Source: Salinimicrobium tongyeongense
GTDB lineage: Bacteria > Bacteroidota > Bacteroidia > Flavobacteriales > Flavobacteriaceae
NCBI RefSeq assembly: GCF_026109735.1
Contig: NZ_CP069620.1
Location: 1,178,001-1,242,000 of the forward strand
DNA length: 64,000 bases
Direction: 5' to 3'
Below are positions 25,887 to 34,968 of the stretch, piece after piece; within the stretch, counting starts at the first letter, position 1; every line of letters begins with the position of its first letter. The notes beneath the pieces were generated by a model. That model was not told the origin of the DNA. It did not search any database and saw only the letters and a program-made list of their open reading frames with translations. Position numbers and translations under genes: made by a program.

Positions 25887-26732
25887 ATGGAGGAAATTAC
25901 CAATCTAAAGGCCATATCTAAAGAATATCTTGAAAAGTTCATTGCTTTTTTGCCCGATCTTGTGGGTGCCTTACTCTGGCTGTTCATTGGCTGGTGGCTC
26001 ATCAAGATCGTTATAGGTTATCTTAAGAAGTTTTTTCAGAAAAGCAACCACGACCCGGCACTGGTAAAATTTCTCCTCAACCTTGCCAACGGCATTCTGC
26101 TAGTGCTTTTGATCATTAGCGTAGTAGGAATGCTGGGTATAGAAACCACTTCATTTATTGCCATTTTAGGGGCCGCAGGTCTTGCTATAGGCCTTGCATT
26201 ACAGGGCTCACTGTCAAATTTTGCCGGCGGGGTGCTAATATTGCTGCTAAAGCCTTTTAGGCTGGGAGACTGGATTGAAGTAAACGGTATCTCGGGAAGT
26301 GTAAAGGATATTTCGATGTTCTATACCAAACTCAATACCTTTGGCAACCAACTGGCCATTATTCCCAATGGGGAACTTTCTAACGAGAATATCATTAACT
26401 ATTCTGCCGAAGACAAAAGAAGGGATGCCATAACCATCGGTATTTCTTACGACAGCAACATAAAACTGGCCAAAGATGTGCTCATGAACCTGCTCAAAGA
26501 ACAGGAAGATATTCTCGAAGATCCTGCACCTGCGGTAGTAGTGACCGAGCTTGCCGACAGTTCCGTAAATCTTTCCGTTAGGTTCTGGGCCAAAAATGAT
26601 GTTTTTTGGGACCGCCACTGGTATACTATTGAAGAGGCCAAAACCCGACTTGAAGCTGCCGGTATCTCCATTCCGTTCCCGCAGCGAGACATTCATTTCT
26701 TCAACCACAGCAAGGAAGAGCAGAGTAGTTGA
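25887..26732 (+). CDS. Mechanosensitive ion channel (MscS family)
   Basis: A 281-residue channel that opens when the membrane is stretched. It has three transmembrane helices (about 18-35, 60-85 and 90-120). The pore-lining TM3 GAAGLAIGLALQGSLSNFAG has the usual Gly/Ala packing pattern, and the cytoplasmic vestibule begins PFRLGDWIEVNGISGSVKDI. It is of standard length for a minimal MscS. It is monocistronic, converges with tsaB and has a weak inverted repeat (26756-26802) between the two. Confidence 0.94.
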   Translation: MEEITNLKAISKEYLEKFIAFLPDLVGALLWLFIGWWLIKIVIGYLKKFFQKSNHDPALVKFLLNLANGILLVLLIISVVGMLGIETTSFIAILGAAGLAIGLALQGSLSNFAGGVLILLLKPFRLGDWIEVNGISGSVKDISMFYTKLNTFGNQLAIIPNGELSNENIINYSAEDKRRDAITIGISYDSNIKLAKDVLMNLLKEQEDILEDPAPAVVVTELADSSVNLSVRFWAKNDVFWDRHWYTIEEAKTRLEAAGISIPFPQRDIHFFNHSKEEQSS

Positions 26733-26755
26733 CAGTAATGACTTACGACTTCAAA

Positions 26756-26802
26756 GTTTATGGTTTGTGGTTTAGATTTTTTTTCAAACTACAGCCATAA
26801 AC
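26756..26802. repeat. Imperfect inverted repeat between mscS and tsaB
   Basis: GTTTATGGTTTGTGGTTT and AAACTACAGCCATAAAC pair with a few mismatches around a T-rich loop. It may act as a weak shared terminator for the two converging genes. Confidence 0.4.
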
Positions 26803-26824
26803 CTTAAATTTTGAACTTTAAAGC

Positions 26825-27481
26825 CTAACCGGCCATAAAATCTTTGAGGTAGTACGGCTCAAAATAAGCCACGTCTTCAAATTTTTGCTTCTGAAATTTT
26901 TCTGCAGCGAGAACTGTCATTTCTGCCGCCGAGGGTAATTTCCCTTCAATGAAAGTGGCATTTGGATGGGTACAGATCTTGCTGAACTTTTCCACTCCGC
27001 TTCCAATAAAAGTAACTGCGGCATTTTCAAGATATTTTGAAAAAGAATCTTCGGAAAGGATCTGCGCCCGGGTATCGAATACTTTGCGGTAATCGGCAGT
27101 AAACCCGGCGGTGTAGACCTCCATCCTTCGGGCGTCTAAAAGGGGAATAATGAAGCCGTCTTTTTCCTGTTTCACCTGTAAAGCCAGGGACCTTAGCGTG
27201 GCGATGGAGATCAACGGCACATTAAGCGCAAAGCAGAGGCCCTTGGCGGCCGAAACACCAATTCTAAGGCCTGTGTATGAACCCGGACCTTTGCTCACCG
27301 CAATGGCATCGAGATCTTTGGCTTCCACCTCGTTCTCCCGCAAGATCTCCTCGATAAAAAGGTGTAGCCTTTCGGCGTGCGAATAATTATTGCTGTAGTC
27401 TTCTTTTAAAGCCAGCAACTTTCCGTTATTTTCGAGCGCTACCGAACAATTTGTGGTAGCTGTTTCAATACATAGAATCAC
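26825..27481 (-). CDS. tsaB: tRNA threonylcarbamoyladenosine biosynthesis protein TsaB
   Basis: The scaffold partner of TsaD in making t6A37 on tRNAs that read ANN codons. It is 218 residues long. The N-terminus ILCIETATTNCSVALENNG and the motif KGPGSYTGLRIGVSAAKGL are characteristic of TsaB in the ASKHA fold. It lacks the metal-binding histidines of TsaD, as expected. It lies 17 bases downstream of the efflux adaptor gene and may be transcribed with the export operon. That placement is common in Flavobacteriaceae and implies no shared function. Confidence 0.94.
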   Translation of the reverse strand: MILCIETATTNCSVALENNGKLLALKEDYSNNYSHAERLHLFIEEILRENEVEAKDLDAIAVSKGPGSYTGLRIGVSAAKGLCFALNVPLISIATLRSLALQVKQEKDGFIIPLLDARRMEVYTAGFTADYRKVFDTRAQILSEDSFSKYLENAAVTFIGSGVEKFSKICTHPNATFIEGKLPSAAEMTVLAAEKFQKQKFEDVAYFEPYYLKDFMAG

Positions 27482-27498
27482 GGCCGAAAGGTAAGAAA

Positions 27499-28773
27499 TT
27501 ATTCTTTTTCTCCTTTGACTTCCCCTTTCACTTCTACCTTGTCTCCGGGCTTCAGAATTTTAGTAACGGTGTTATAGGGCCCGGTAATCACCATTTCCCC
27601 GGTTTCAAGACCTTCTTTGATCTCTATCCTGGCATCATCCTGTATTCCTGTTTCTACTACCCGTACTTTGGCCTCATCGCCCTCTTTGACATACACGGTC
27701 TCAAAAAGCTCATCTAAAGCTGCATTTGCATCAGCAGGCTTTCGGCTTCCGGCACTTGTATCGGCTTTGACCACTACTGCGCTAATGGGCACCGCTATAA
27801 CATCATCCCTCCTATTGGTAATGATATCAACTGTGGCCGTCATCCCAGGTCTAAATGGGGAGAAATTTTCTGGTTTCCCTTCGAGAAGATGATCGTAAGA
27901 TTCCTTTACAATCTTCACTTTCACCTTAAAATTGGTCACCTGGTCGGCAGTTGCTGTTGCATTGGCCGAATTTGAAATTTCTGTCACCACGCCTTTGAAC
28001 TCCTGCTTGAGGTAGGCATCAACCTCAACTATGGTAGAATCTCCAATAGAGACTTTAACAATGTCGTTCTCGTTTACATCAACTTCCACTTCCATATCGC
28101 TAAGATCGGCCACTCTTAAGATCTCGGTTCCTGCCATTTGCTGTGTCCCCACCACTCTTTCACCAAGTTCGGCATCAAGAGAAGAGATGGTACCACTCAT
28201 GGGAGCGTAAATATTTGTTCTCCCTAAATTTTCAACGGCTTCATTCACACTGGCCTCGGCACTGCGCACACTGTAAAAAGCCGCCTGCCTGTTGGCCTGT
28301 GCGCCTTCATAAGCCGAAACGATCCTGTCCCATTCGGCTTTGGAAATAATTCCTTTTTCAAACAGGGTCTGGTTTCTCTGGTAATTTGATTCAGCTTCTT
28401 TTAATGATGCTTCGGCCTGCGAAAGACTTGATCTTACATTCTGAAGTCCTGCCCGCACCCTTTCAAGGTTAGACTGGTATATTTCAGGATTTACCCTCAC
28501 CAGAAGATCTCCTTTTTCTACCTGCTGCCCTTCTACTACCGGAAGTTCAATTATTTCTCCTGAAACTTCCGAAGAAAGTTTTACCTCAACCTCGGGCTGA
28601 ATTTTTCCCGTGGCTGAAACCTTCTCAATAACGTCATACCTCTGTACCTCTGTAACCTCAACTTCCTTGAAATTCCCCGATTTGCCAAACCATCCTGCTT
28701 TTTTACCCACGATGAGCAGAACAATAAGAACTACGGCAACCCCGACAATAATATAAATAGTTTTCTTCTTCAT
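27499..28773 (-). CDS. Efflux periplasmic adaptor subunit (MacA/HlyD type)
   Basis: A 424-residue membrane-fusion protein. A single N-terminal anchor (YIIVGVAVVLIVLLIVG) is followed by a barrel-sandwich hybrid half (VSATGKIQPEVEVKLSSEVS), a long alpha-hairpin (about 110-190), the second lipoyl half with APMSGTISSLDAELGERV, then beta-barrel domains with the signature DADANENDI-like VDVNENDIVKV. It bridges the inner-membrane transporter and TolC in the periplasm. It is last of six export genes, 4 bases after tolC. This operon has two adaptors. Confidence 0.9.
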   Translation of the reverse strand: MKKKTIYIIVGVAVVLIVLLIVGKKAGWFGKSGNFKEVEVTEVQRYDVIEKVSATGKIQPEVEVKLSSEVSGEIIELPVVEGQQVEKGDLLVRVNPEIYQSNLERVRAGLQNVRSSLSQAEASLKEAESNYQRNQTLFEKGIISKAEWDRIVSAYEGAQANRQAAFYSVRSAEASVNEAVENLGRTNIYAPMSGTISSLDAELGERVVGTQQMAGTEILRVADLSDMEVEVDVNENDIVKVSIGDSTIVEVDAYLKQEFKGVVTEISNSANATATADQVTNFKVKVKIVKESYDHLLEGKPENFSPFRPGMTATVDIITNRRDDVIAVPISAVVVKADTSAGSRKPADANAALDELFETVYVKEGDEAKVRVVETGIQDDARIEIKEGLETGEMVITGPYNTVTKILKPGDKVEVKGEVKGEKE

Positions 28774-28776
28774 TAT

Positions 28777-30213
28777 TTAGAATTTAAGGTCTGTGATGGG
28801 CACTCCAAAATATAGCTCCAACACTTTTAATTTAAAAATATAATCGTATTTGGTTCTAACTACTTCACTTTCGGCATTCTCAAGGTTGAATTTCGCCTGG
28901 CTAAAGTCAAAGGCATTGGTCATCCCCACATTATAGCGCTCTGTAGCATATTCGTATGCCTGTTGCTGAGCTTCTCGGGCCACCAGTGCAGCTTCGTAAG
29001 CTTTTAAAGCCCCTCGGGCATCGGTATAAGCCTGGTAAACATCTGCCTCAAGGTCGAGTTTGGTCTGTTCCATCTGGTACTCGGCCCTTAGCACGTTTAC
29101 TTTGCTCCTTTTTACCTGGTTACGGGTAGAGAATCCGTTAAAGAGAGGTATATTGAGCTGTACCCCATAAGAGATCCCGTCGTTGAGTTGCAGCTGTTCA
29201 AAAAACGGAAGCGGGTTTCCTAGCTCGGTGACCATGTTTGGCGCCACCACTATTTCTTCTGTATTCTGAACAAAACCTATCTGGCGGTAAGGCTCATCGG
29301 GGTCAAGACCTGCCGAAATAAGCCTTCCGGCACCCGACTCCCTGGTGTTATAATTAAAAAAGGCATTTAAGGTTGGCCAGTAAGCCCCTTTGGATATCTC
29401 CACTTCTTTTTTTGCAAGTTCGGTATTCATTTCGGCTACCTTTACTTCGTAGCGCTCTTCTTCTGCCGATTCAATAACTTCGGATACCGGCACATCGAGG
29501 ATCTCATTCCCAAAGACATCATAATCCCGATCGGCGATATCAAAATTTTCGTAATCTTTAATGAGCAGGGTTTGAGCGAGAGCTATCAAAGATATCTCGA
29601 TCTGGTTTTCGGCCACGATCATTCGCTGTACCTCATTGGCCGATGTGGCTTTGATCTCAAGCAGGTCGCCCCGCGGCAAAGAACCGGCCTCTACCAGGGC
29701 CTCTGCCCTTTCGAGCTGCTCAAGGGTAATTTCGTGCTGAGACTGGATCACCTTCAGGTTTTCTTTATTAAAAAGTACCTGCAGGTAAGCATTGGCAACA
29801 AACAGGGCAATATCGTCTTTCATTTGCTCCAACGAATATTCGCTCGCCAATTTTGCCATTTTAGCGTACTGATACTGCTTAAAATTCCGCAGCCCGTCAA
29901 AAAGGGTTAATCCGGCAGTTACTCCTGCGGAAAAGTTCCGTGTGGTTTGCGTCTGAAGTATCCCGGTGGTGACATTTTGGGTAAGACCCGTGTTCCATGA
30001 ATTGGAAGCCGACCCGTTTACTGAGGGCAGAAAATTTCCGAAGGCATCAGTGATCTGAATATCGGCCAGCTCAACATCAAGCTGAGACTGTTTCACGCTT
30101 ATGTTATTCTCAAGTGCGTATTCTATACATTCCTGGAGCGTCCATTCCTTTTGTTGGGAAAAACCCAGAAAGGAAGAGGAAAGGAAAACTGCAGTTAATA
30201 AAAATCTTTTCAT
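28777..30213 (-). CDS. TolC family outer-membrane efflux protein
   Basis: A 478-residue exit duct. The signal peptide (MKRFLLTAVFLSSSFLGFSQ) is followed by the OEP domain start EWTLQECIEYALENNISVKQ, typical of TolC-like proteins in Bacteroidota, then two long coiled-coil repeats and the second-half motif RYNVGMTNAFDFSQAKFNLE. It forms a trimeric channel across the outer membrane and the periplasm. It lies between the two adaptor genes, 59 bases from the upstream adaptor and 4 bases from the downstream one. Confidence 0.92.
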   Translation of the reverse strand: MKRFLLTAVFLSSSFLGFSQQKEWTLQECIEYALENNISVKQSQLDVELADIQITDAFGNFLPSVNGSASNSWNTGLTQNVTTGILQTQTTRNFSAGVTAGLTLFDGLRNFKQYQYAKMAKLASEYSLEQMKDDIALFVANAYLQVLFNKENLKVIQSQHEITLEQLERAEALVEAGSLPRGDLLEIKATSANEVQRMIVAENQIEISLIALAQTLLIKDYENFDIADRDYDVFGNEILDVPVSEVIESAEEERYEVKVAEMNTELAKKEVEISKGAYWPTLNAFFNYNTRESGAGRLISAGLDPDEPYRQIGFVQNTEEIVVAPNMVTELGNPLPFFEQLQLNDGISYGVQLNIPLFNGFSTRNQVKRSKVNVLRAEYQMEQTKLDLEADVYQAYTDARGALKAYEAALVAREAQQQAYEYATERYNVGMTNAFDFSQAKFNLENAESEVVRTKYDYIFKLKVLELYFGVPITDLKF

Positions 30214-30272
30214 AATGGTAGTTGTAAAATATAAGTCTTTTAAGAACCTGTTTTGTTACAGCAGCACAAAAT

Positions 30273-31394
30273 CTATTGCACCTGTGCGGTAGGGTTCACG
30301 GGTTTTAGCTGGTTCCAAACCTTGATTTTGTCGTTTGCCGTAATGCCATCTTTTATTTCTACAAAAATGCCATCGCTTACCCCCAGCTCAACTTCCCTAC
30401 GCTCAAACTGCTGATCTCCTGTGGCAACTTCAACAAAAGGCTGCTGCGTTTTAGGGTCAAACTGGATTAGGGCTTCCCTAAGGGCAAGGACATTCTCGGC
30501 TTTTGCGAGAATAATGGAGGCATTTGCACTTAAGCCGGCCCTTATAAAGGTAGTATCGGCTTTGTCGAGGGTGCCCTCAATATCAAACTGAATGGCCCCG
30601 TTTTCCTCCACTCCTTTGGGCGCTATATAATCAAGTACCGCGTTAAAAGTCTTATCTTCAATGGCACCCACGGTAACCTCAAGCGGCAGGTCTTCCTTTA
30701 TCTTACCAACTTCACTTTCATCTACCTTTCCCTCAAAGATCATTTTATTCACATCGGCAAGCACAGCTATAGTAGTTCCGTCATTAAAGTTGTTACTTTC
30801 AATCACCTGGTTTCCTACTTTTACTGGAACATCGAGCACCATACCTTCTACTGTAGAACGAATCATGGTGTTGGCCGCAGTTCCAAGGCCACTGGTGGTT
30901 CCCGTGCGCACAATTTCGTAGTTCTGCTGCGCAGATTTGTAATTCTGTTCTGCCCTTTTGTAAGTAACCTGGGCATTATCAAATTCGTTGGTCGAGATCA
31001 CTCCTTTTTCAAAAAGAGATTTTTGACGCTCAAAGTTTTTGGCTTCATTATCAAAATTGATCTTCGCTGTTTGCACTGCATCTTTGGCGTTCTGCAAAGA
31101 AGAAACATTAGGGATCACCCTAATCTTTGCAATCTGGTCTCCTGCCTTTATACGATCGCCGGCCTCAATGAATATCTCTTCAATGATCCCTGAAATATTG
31201 GGCTTAATAAGAACTTCTTCTTTAGGAACAATATTCCCGGTCGCCACTGTTTTCTTCACAATGGTTTTTTCTGAAGCCTGTTCGGTCTCATAAACTGTTG
31301 GATCTTCCTGATTTTTTGCATACAGGTAGTATAGAGCTCCGGTAAAAGCTACTGCAATTACCACCAGGATCAGGATCGTTACAATTCTTTTCAT
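30273..31394 (-). CDS. Efflux periplasmic adaptor subunit (MacA type)
   Basis: A 373-residue adaptor. One N-terminal membrane helix is followed by VKKTVATGNIVPKEEVLIKP and a lipoyl half ISGIIEEIFIEAGDRIKAGD, a coiled hairpin (about 105-165), and MVLDVPVKVGNQVI in the second half. It is shorter than the second adaptor (27499-28773). It lies 22 bases downstream of the second permease gene, and so fits a MacA-type partner of these permeases. Why the operon keeps two adaptors is not clear. Confidence 0.9.
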   Translation of the reverse strand: MKRIVTILILVVIAVAFTGALYYLYAKNQEDPTVYETEQASEKTIVKKTVATGNIVPKEEVLIKPNISGIIEEIFIEAGDRIKAGDQIAKIRVIPNVSSLQNAKDAVQTAKINFDNEAKNFERQKSLFEKGVISTNEFDNAQVTYKRAEQNYKSAQQNYEIVRTGTTSGLGTAANTMIRSTVEGMVLDVPVKVGNQVIESNNFNDGTTIAVLADVNKMIFEGKVDESEVGKIKEDLPLEVTVGAIEDKTFNAVLDYIAPKGVEENGAIQFDIEGTLDKADTTFIRAGLSANASIILAKAENVLALREALIQFDPKTQQPFVEVATGDQQFERREVELGVSDGIFVEIKDGITANDKIKVWNQLKPVNPTAQVQ

Positions 31395-31416
31395 TCTGTT
31401 TCTGTTTATTTTTAAT

Positions 31417-32679
31417 CTATTCTGTTCTTAAGGCATCTACGGGTTTGATCCTGATTGCATTTTGCGCAGGAATCAAACCGGCCAGCAAGCCCGAAATTAT
31501 TAATATGGCCAGAGCGGTTATGACCACCCCCAGGTTTACACTCGGGTTAAGAAACATCATTTTTGAAGTATCCATTCCGCTCAAAGCTTTGTTCACCAGA
31601 GCTATAACCCCTGTAGCGAGAACTATTCCTGCCATGCCCGAAATAATGGTAAGAAATATAGACTCCATGAGGATCTGCCCTCTTATGGCCCATGGGGTTG
31701 CACCAAGTGCCCGCCTTACGCCAATTTCATTTGTTCGTTCCTTCACAACAATCAGCATGATGTTGCTTATTCCAATGATCCCCGACAGCAGCACGAGGAT
31801 TCCCACGAAGTAAGCCACGCCCTTTAAAGCCACAAACAGGCCGTTGATCTTGTTATACTCTTCAAAAAGGTCAAAATTCCCTACTGCCCTGTCATCTTCG
31901 GGATGTATGGAGTGCCTGGTTTTGATCACCTCTATCACATCATCCTTCAGGTTGGTAATAGACGCCCCGTCCTGTGCCGTGATGGCCATCCAGCCCACGT
32001 TGTTGCCCATATTGAAAGCCTGTGAAAAAGCTGTGAACGGAACGTAGATCTGTTTTTGATTTTCTTCGGCATTCCCGTTATTGCCTTTCTTTTTATAAGT
32101 GCCAATCACCATAAAATTGACGCCGCTAATCTTTAAGTAAGTGCCCAGAACTTCTTCCCCCGGCTCGTAAAGTGTAGTACGCACGCCTTCCCCTATCACG
32201 GCAACTTTCCGCTTGTCGTTGATGTCCGAATAGTTCAGGAACCTGCCTGAAGTGATATCCATTGGCTCCTGCTGAATGATCTCGGGATAATCTCCGTAGA
32301 CATTAAAAGCTCCCGTATTAAGGCCTCTTACCACGTTATTACCTCCGCCAAATCCCCCCAGCTGGTTACGGGGAGAAACAAACCTCATATTTGGCACTTC
32401 CCGTTTTATGGCGGCCACATCTTCTATCTTAAAATTGTACCTTCTCCCTTTTGGCAGGCCCTTATAGGGTTTTGAAGTTACCTGGGTCCACATGAACATA
32501 GAATTGGTAGCCATTCCCCCAAATCCCTGTTTCACTCCATTCTCCAAACCTTTACCTGCAGCTAGCAGGATAACGAGAATAAAAATTCCCCACAGTACCC
32601 CAAAGGCAGTGAGCAGGGTCCTGAACCAGTTAGCACTTAGAGCTTCGAGTATTTCGTCCCAGTTATCTCTACTAAACAT
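31417..32679 (-). CDS. MacB-type ABC transporter permease (first)
   Basis: A 420-residue permease with the MacB/FtsX topology: TM1 near residue 30, a large periplasmic domain (about 50-265), and three C-terminal helices. Family marks are the N-terminal FRTLLTAFGVLWGIFILVILL, then IMLIVVKERTNEIGVRRALG and the end LIPAQNAIRIKPVDALRTE. It has no own ATPase domain, so it must use the ATPase at 33919. The gap to the other permease is two bases. The two permeases probably act as a heterodimer or as alternatives. Confidence 0.9.
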   Translation of the reverse strand: MFSRDNWDEILEALSANWFRTLLTAFGVLWGIFILVILLAAGKGLENGVKQGFGGMATNSMFMWTQVTSKPYKGLPKGRRYNFKIEDVAAIKREVPNMRFVSPRNQLGGFGGGNNVVRGLNTGAFNVYGDYPEIIQQEPMDITSGRFLNYSDINDKRKVAVIGEGVRTTLYEPGEEVLGTYLKISGVNFMVIGTYKKKGNNGNAEENQKQIYVPFTAFSQAFNMGNNVGWMAITAQDGASITNLKDDVIEVIKTRHSIHPEDDRAVGNFDLFEEYNKINGLFVALKGVAYFVGILVLLSGIIGISNIMLIVVKERTNEIGVRRALGATPWAIRGQILMESIFLTIISGMAGIVLATGVIALVNKALSGMDTSKMMFLNPSVNLGVVITALAILIISGLLAGLIPAQNAIRIKPVDALRTE

Positions 32680-32681
32680 GC

Positions 32682-33926
32682 TTATTCATCTCTTAATGCT
32701 ACAATAGGTTTGATCTTTGCCGCCCTGTAGGCAGGAAAGAAGCCTGCAAGCGCACCGGCAACTATAAGTATGATCACTGTAGTAAGCGCTACCCGGAAAT
32801 CAACCGACGGATTTGCTATAAAATTTGTCTCTATAAGCGGCCCCACGAATTCTAGCAGGGCTAAACTTCCTATAAGCCCCACCAGCCCGGCAATGGCAGT
32901 TACAAAAATAGATTCATGCAAAACCATTCCTATGATCGACAAGGGTTCTGCCCCCAGGGCTTTTCTTACCCCTATCTCGCGGGTTCGCTCTTTTACAATA
33001 ATGAGCATGATGTTGCTTACCCCTACAATTCCTGCGATAATGGTACAAATACCCACGCCCCAAAAGAAAAATTTGATCATATTGATAAGATCATAGAAGC
33101 GCTTCATGTTCTCGAGAGAATTGTTGATGATCACAGCCCTGTCATCTTCGGGGGCGATGCTGTGCTGCTCTTTCAGGAATTGTTCCAATTCTGAAGTAAA
33201 CTTGTTGGAGGCGGCAAGTGCTGCATCGAAATTCTCCTCTTTTTCGAGGGTAAAGGCCATGTTGTTGATGTAATTCTGACCATTGAAAACACGCTGCCCG
33301 GTAGATAAAGGCACATACACCCGGTTCTCCTCCCGCTCCCCTCCGGGATCTGTGAACACCCCTACTACTTTAAAATTTATTCCTGAAATCTCGAGGTAGC
33401 GTCCAATAGGGTCTTTCCCTTTAAAAAGGTCATTGCTCACCCTGTTCCCAATCACTACTACCTTTTCATAATTTTCATGATCTGAATAGTTGATGTAGCG
33501 CCCCTGGATCATACTGCTGTTTTCGAGAAACTGGTAATCTGGCAGCACCCCCTCTACTCTGTAAGATCCCGATTCTTTCTTGTAGGTCACTACTCCATTC
33601 CAGATCCTGTACACAGAAGATTTATATTCCAGTTCGTTCTCATATTTTTGGGCAGGGGTTTGAAAATCGGTATTCTTCAGCCTAATATTTCGCCCGGGGT
33701 TAAGCCCTTTGTGCTCCACAGATGTAGTACCTGTCCATATATAAAGGATATTGGCAGCATCGCGTTCAAATTCCGAAGAAATCCCCTTCCGCATACCTTC
33801 TCCCAGGCCAAGTAAGATCACGAGAATAAAAATCCCCGAGGCTACCGAAAGCCCTGTGAGAAAGGTTCGCAATTTGTTTTTGCGTATGGTTTCAAAGATT
33901 TCTTCCCAACGCTCAAGATCAAACAT
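32682..33926 (-). CDS. MacB-type ABC transporter permease (second)
   Basis: A 414-residue paralogue of the neighbouring permease. The layout is the same: TM1 LRTFLTGLSVASGIFILVILL, a periplasmic core, IMLIIVKERTREIGVRKALGA, and a C-terminal FPAYRAAKIKPIVALRDE. It overlaps the ATPase gene by 8 bases at its start, so the two are tightly coupled. Together with 31417-32679 it forms a two-permease set with one ATPase. Confidence 0.9.
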   Translation of the reverse strand: MFDLERWEEIFETIRKNKLRTFLTGLSVASGIFILVILLGLGEGMRKGISSEFERDAANILYIWTGTTSVEHKGLNPGRNIRLKNTDFQTPAQKYENELEYKSSVYRIWNGVVTYKKESGSYRVEGVLPDYQFLENSSMIQGRYINYSDHENYEKVVVIGNRVSNDLFKGKDPIGRYLEISGINFKVVGVFTDPGGEREENRVYVPLSTGQRVFNGQNYINNMAFTLEKEENFDAALAASNKFTSELEQFLKEQHSIAPEDDRAVIINNSLENMKRFYDLINMIKFFFWGVGICTIIAGIVGVSNIMLIIVKERTREIGVRKALGAEPLSIIGMVLHESIFVTAIAGLVGLIGSLALLEFVGPLIETNFIANPSVDFRVALTTVIILIVAGALAGFFPAYRAAKIKPIVALRDE

Positions 33927-34620
33927 GTTGCAGTGCTTTTACCTGATCTACTTTTTTATCATCTATAATCAAACCGTCTTTGAGGTTGACGATGCGTTTT
34001 GTCATTTCGGCAATATCATGCTCGTGGGTAACTATGAGAATGGTTCGCCCCTCTTCATTGATCTTCTGAATGAGATCCATCACCTCATAAGAAGTAGCCG
34101 TATCTAAGGCTCCGGTAGGTTCATCGGCCAACAGCACTTTTGGATCACTTGCCAGTGCCCTGGCTATCGCAACTCGTTGTTTTTGCCCTCCCGACAATTC
34201 ATTGGGAAGGTGTTGTGCCCAGGGAGTAAGCCCCACTTTATCAAGGTAGGCCATGGCACGCTCTATTCTCTCCCTGCGTTTCATCCCCTGATAGTACAGG
34301 GGCAAGGCCACATTATCGAGCGCAGTTTTGTAATTGATAAGATTGAATGACTGAAAGATAAACCCGAGAAACTTGTTGCGGTAACGGGCAGCAATCTTTT
34401 CATTTAGATTTTTAATGGGGACGCCATCAAGGGTGTAAGTACCACTGTCGGCTTCATCGAGCATCCCAAGGATGTTGAGGAGGGTAGATTTGCCAGAGCC
34501 CGAAGACCCCATAATAGAAACAAGTTCCCCTTCGGCAACATTAAAGTTTATTCCCTTAAGTACATGAAGGGAATTACTTCCAGTTTTATAGGATTTATGC
34601 AAATCTTTGATTTCAATCAT
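33919..34620 (-). CDS. ABC transporter ATP-binding protein (MacB/LolD type)
   Basis: A 233-residue ATPase of the MacB/LolD subfamily. Walker A GSSGSGKST (about 37-45), the signature LSGGQKQR, Walker B VLLADEP with TGALDTAT, and the switch His in THEHD are all present. It powers both permeases. It is the first gene of the export operon. I could not identify a good promoter just upstream. One copy of the dispersed palindrome lies nearby at 34711. Confidence 0.95.
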   Translation of the reverse strand: MIEIKDLHKSYKTGSNSLHVLKGINFNVAEGELVSIMGSSGSGKSTLLNILGMLDEADSGTYTLDGVPIKNLNEKIAARYRNKFLGFIFQSFNLINYKTALDNVALPLYYQGMKRRERIERAMAYLDKVGLTPWAQHLPNELSGGQKQRVAIARALASDPKVLLADEPTGALDTATSYEVMDLIQKINEEGRTILIVTHEHDIAEMTKRIVNLKDGLIIDDKKVDQVKALQHV

Positions 34621-34710
34621 ACCGGGTGTAATTGAGATTACTTAAGACGGGACGCACCCATTAGACTTGCAAAAACCGGAAATGTTACACTATTCCAAAA
34701 AAGATTTCAG

Positions 34711-34723
34711 AAAATGTCATTTT
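34711..34723. repeat. AAAATGNCATTTT palindrome, copy 5 (intergenic)
   Basis: Exact core, centre base T, in the context CAGAAAATGTCATTTTTGAA. It is 15 bases downstream of the stop codon of the minus-strand gene at 34738. Confidence 0.7.
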
Positions 34724-34737
34724 TGAAAGGAATAGCG

Positions 34738-34965
34738 TTATTCCCCTGTACTTGCTTTTTTTCTGGATTTCCAAATAAAATAGGCTACCCCGGCCATTAA
34801 GAGATAAGGAAAGATCATGAGGTACATAATGCCGTCATTGATCCCTTCCGCAGTAGATTGTCCCTGTTCTGTTTCCAGTACAGCTCGGCACATAGCGCAC
34901 TGCGCCTCTACGTCAACCGAAAGGAAAAGGATGAAAATTGCAGTAAGAAAAATTCTTGTTCTCAT
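34738..34965 (-). CDS. Small conserved membrane protein near SCO genes
   Basis: A 75-residue protein with a signal peptide (MRTRIFLTAIFILFLSVDVEA), then QCAMCRAVLETE with a CxxC pair on the outer side, and one C-terminal transmembrane helix (IMYLMIFPYLLMAGVAYFIW). It follows the DUF420 gene by 3 bases, so it belongs to the oxidase-assembly operon. I do not know its function. A CxxC in the periplasm next to SCO suggests copper or thiol handling, which is an inference. Confidence 0.75.
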   Translation of the reverse strand: MRTRIFLTAIFILFLSVDVEAQCAMCRAVLETEQGQSTAEGINDGIMYLMIFPYLLMAGVAYFIWKSRKKASTGE

Positions 34966-34968
34966 AAC

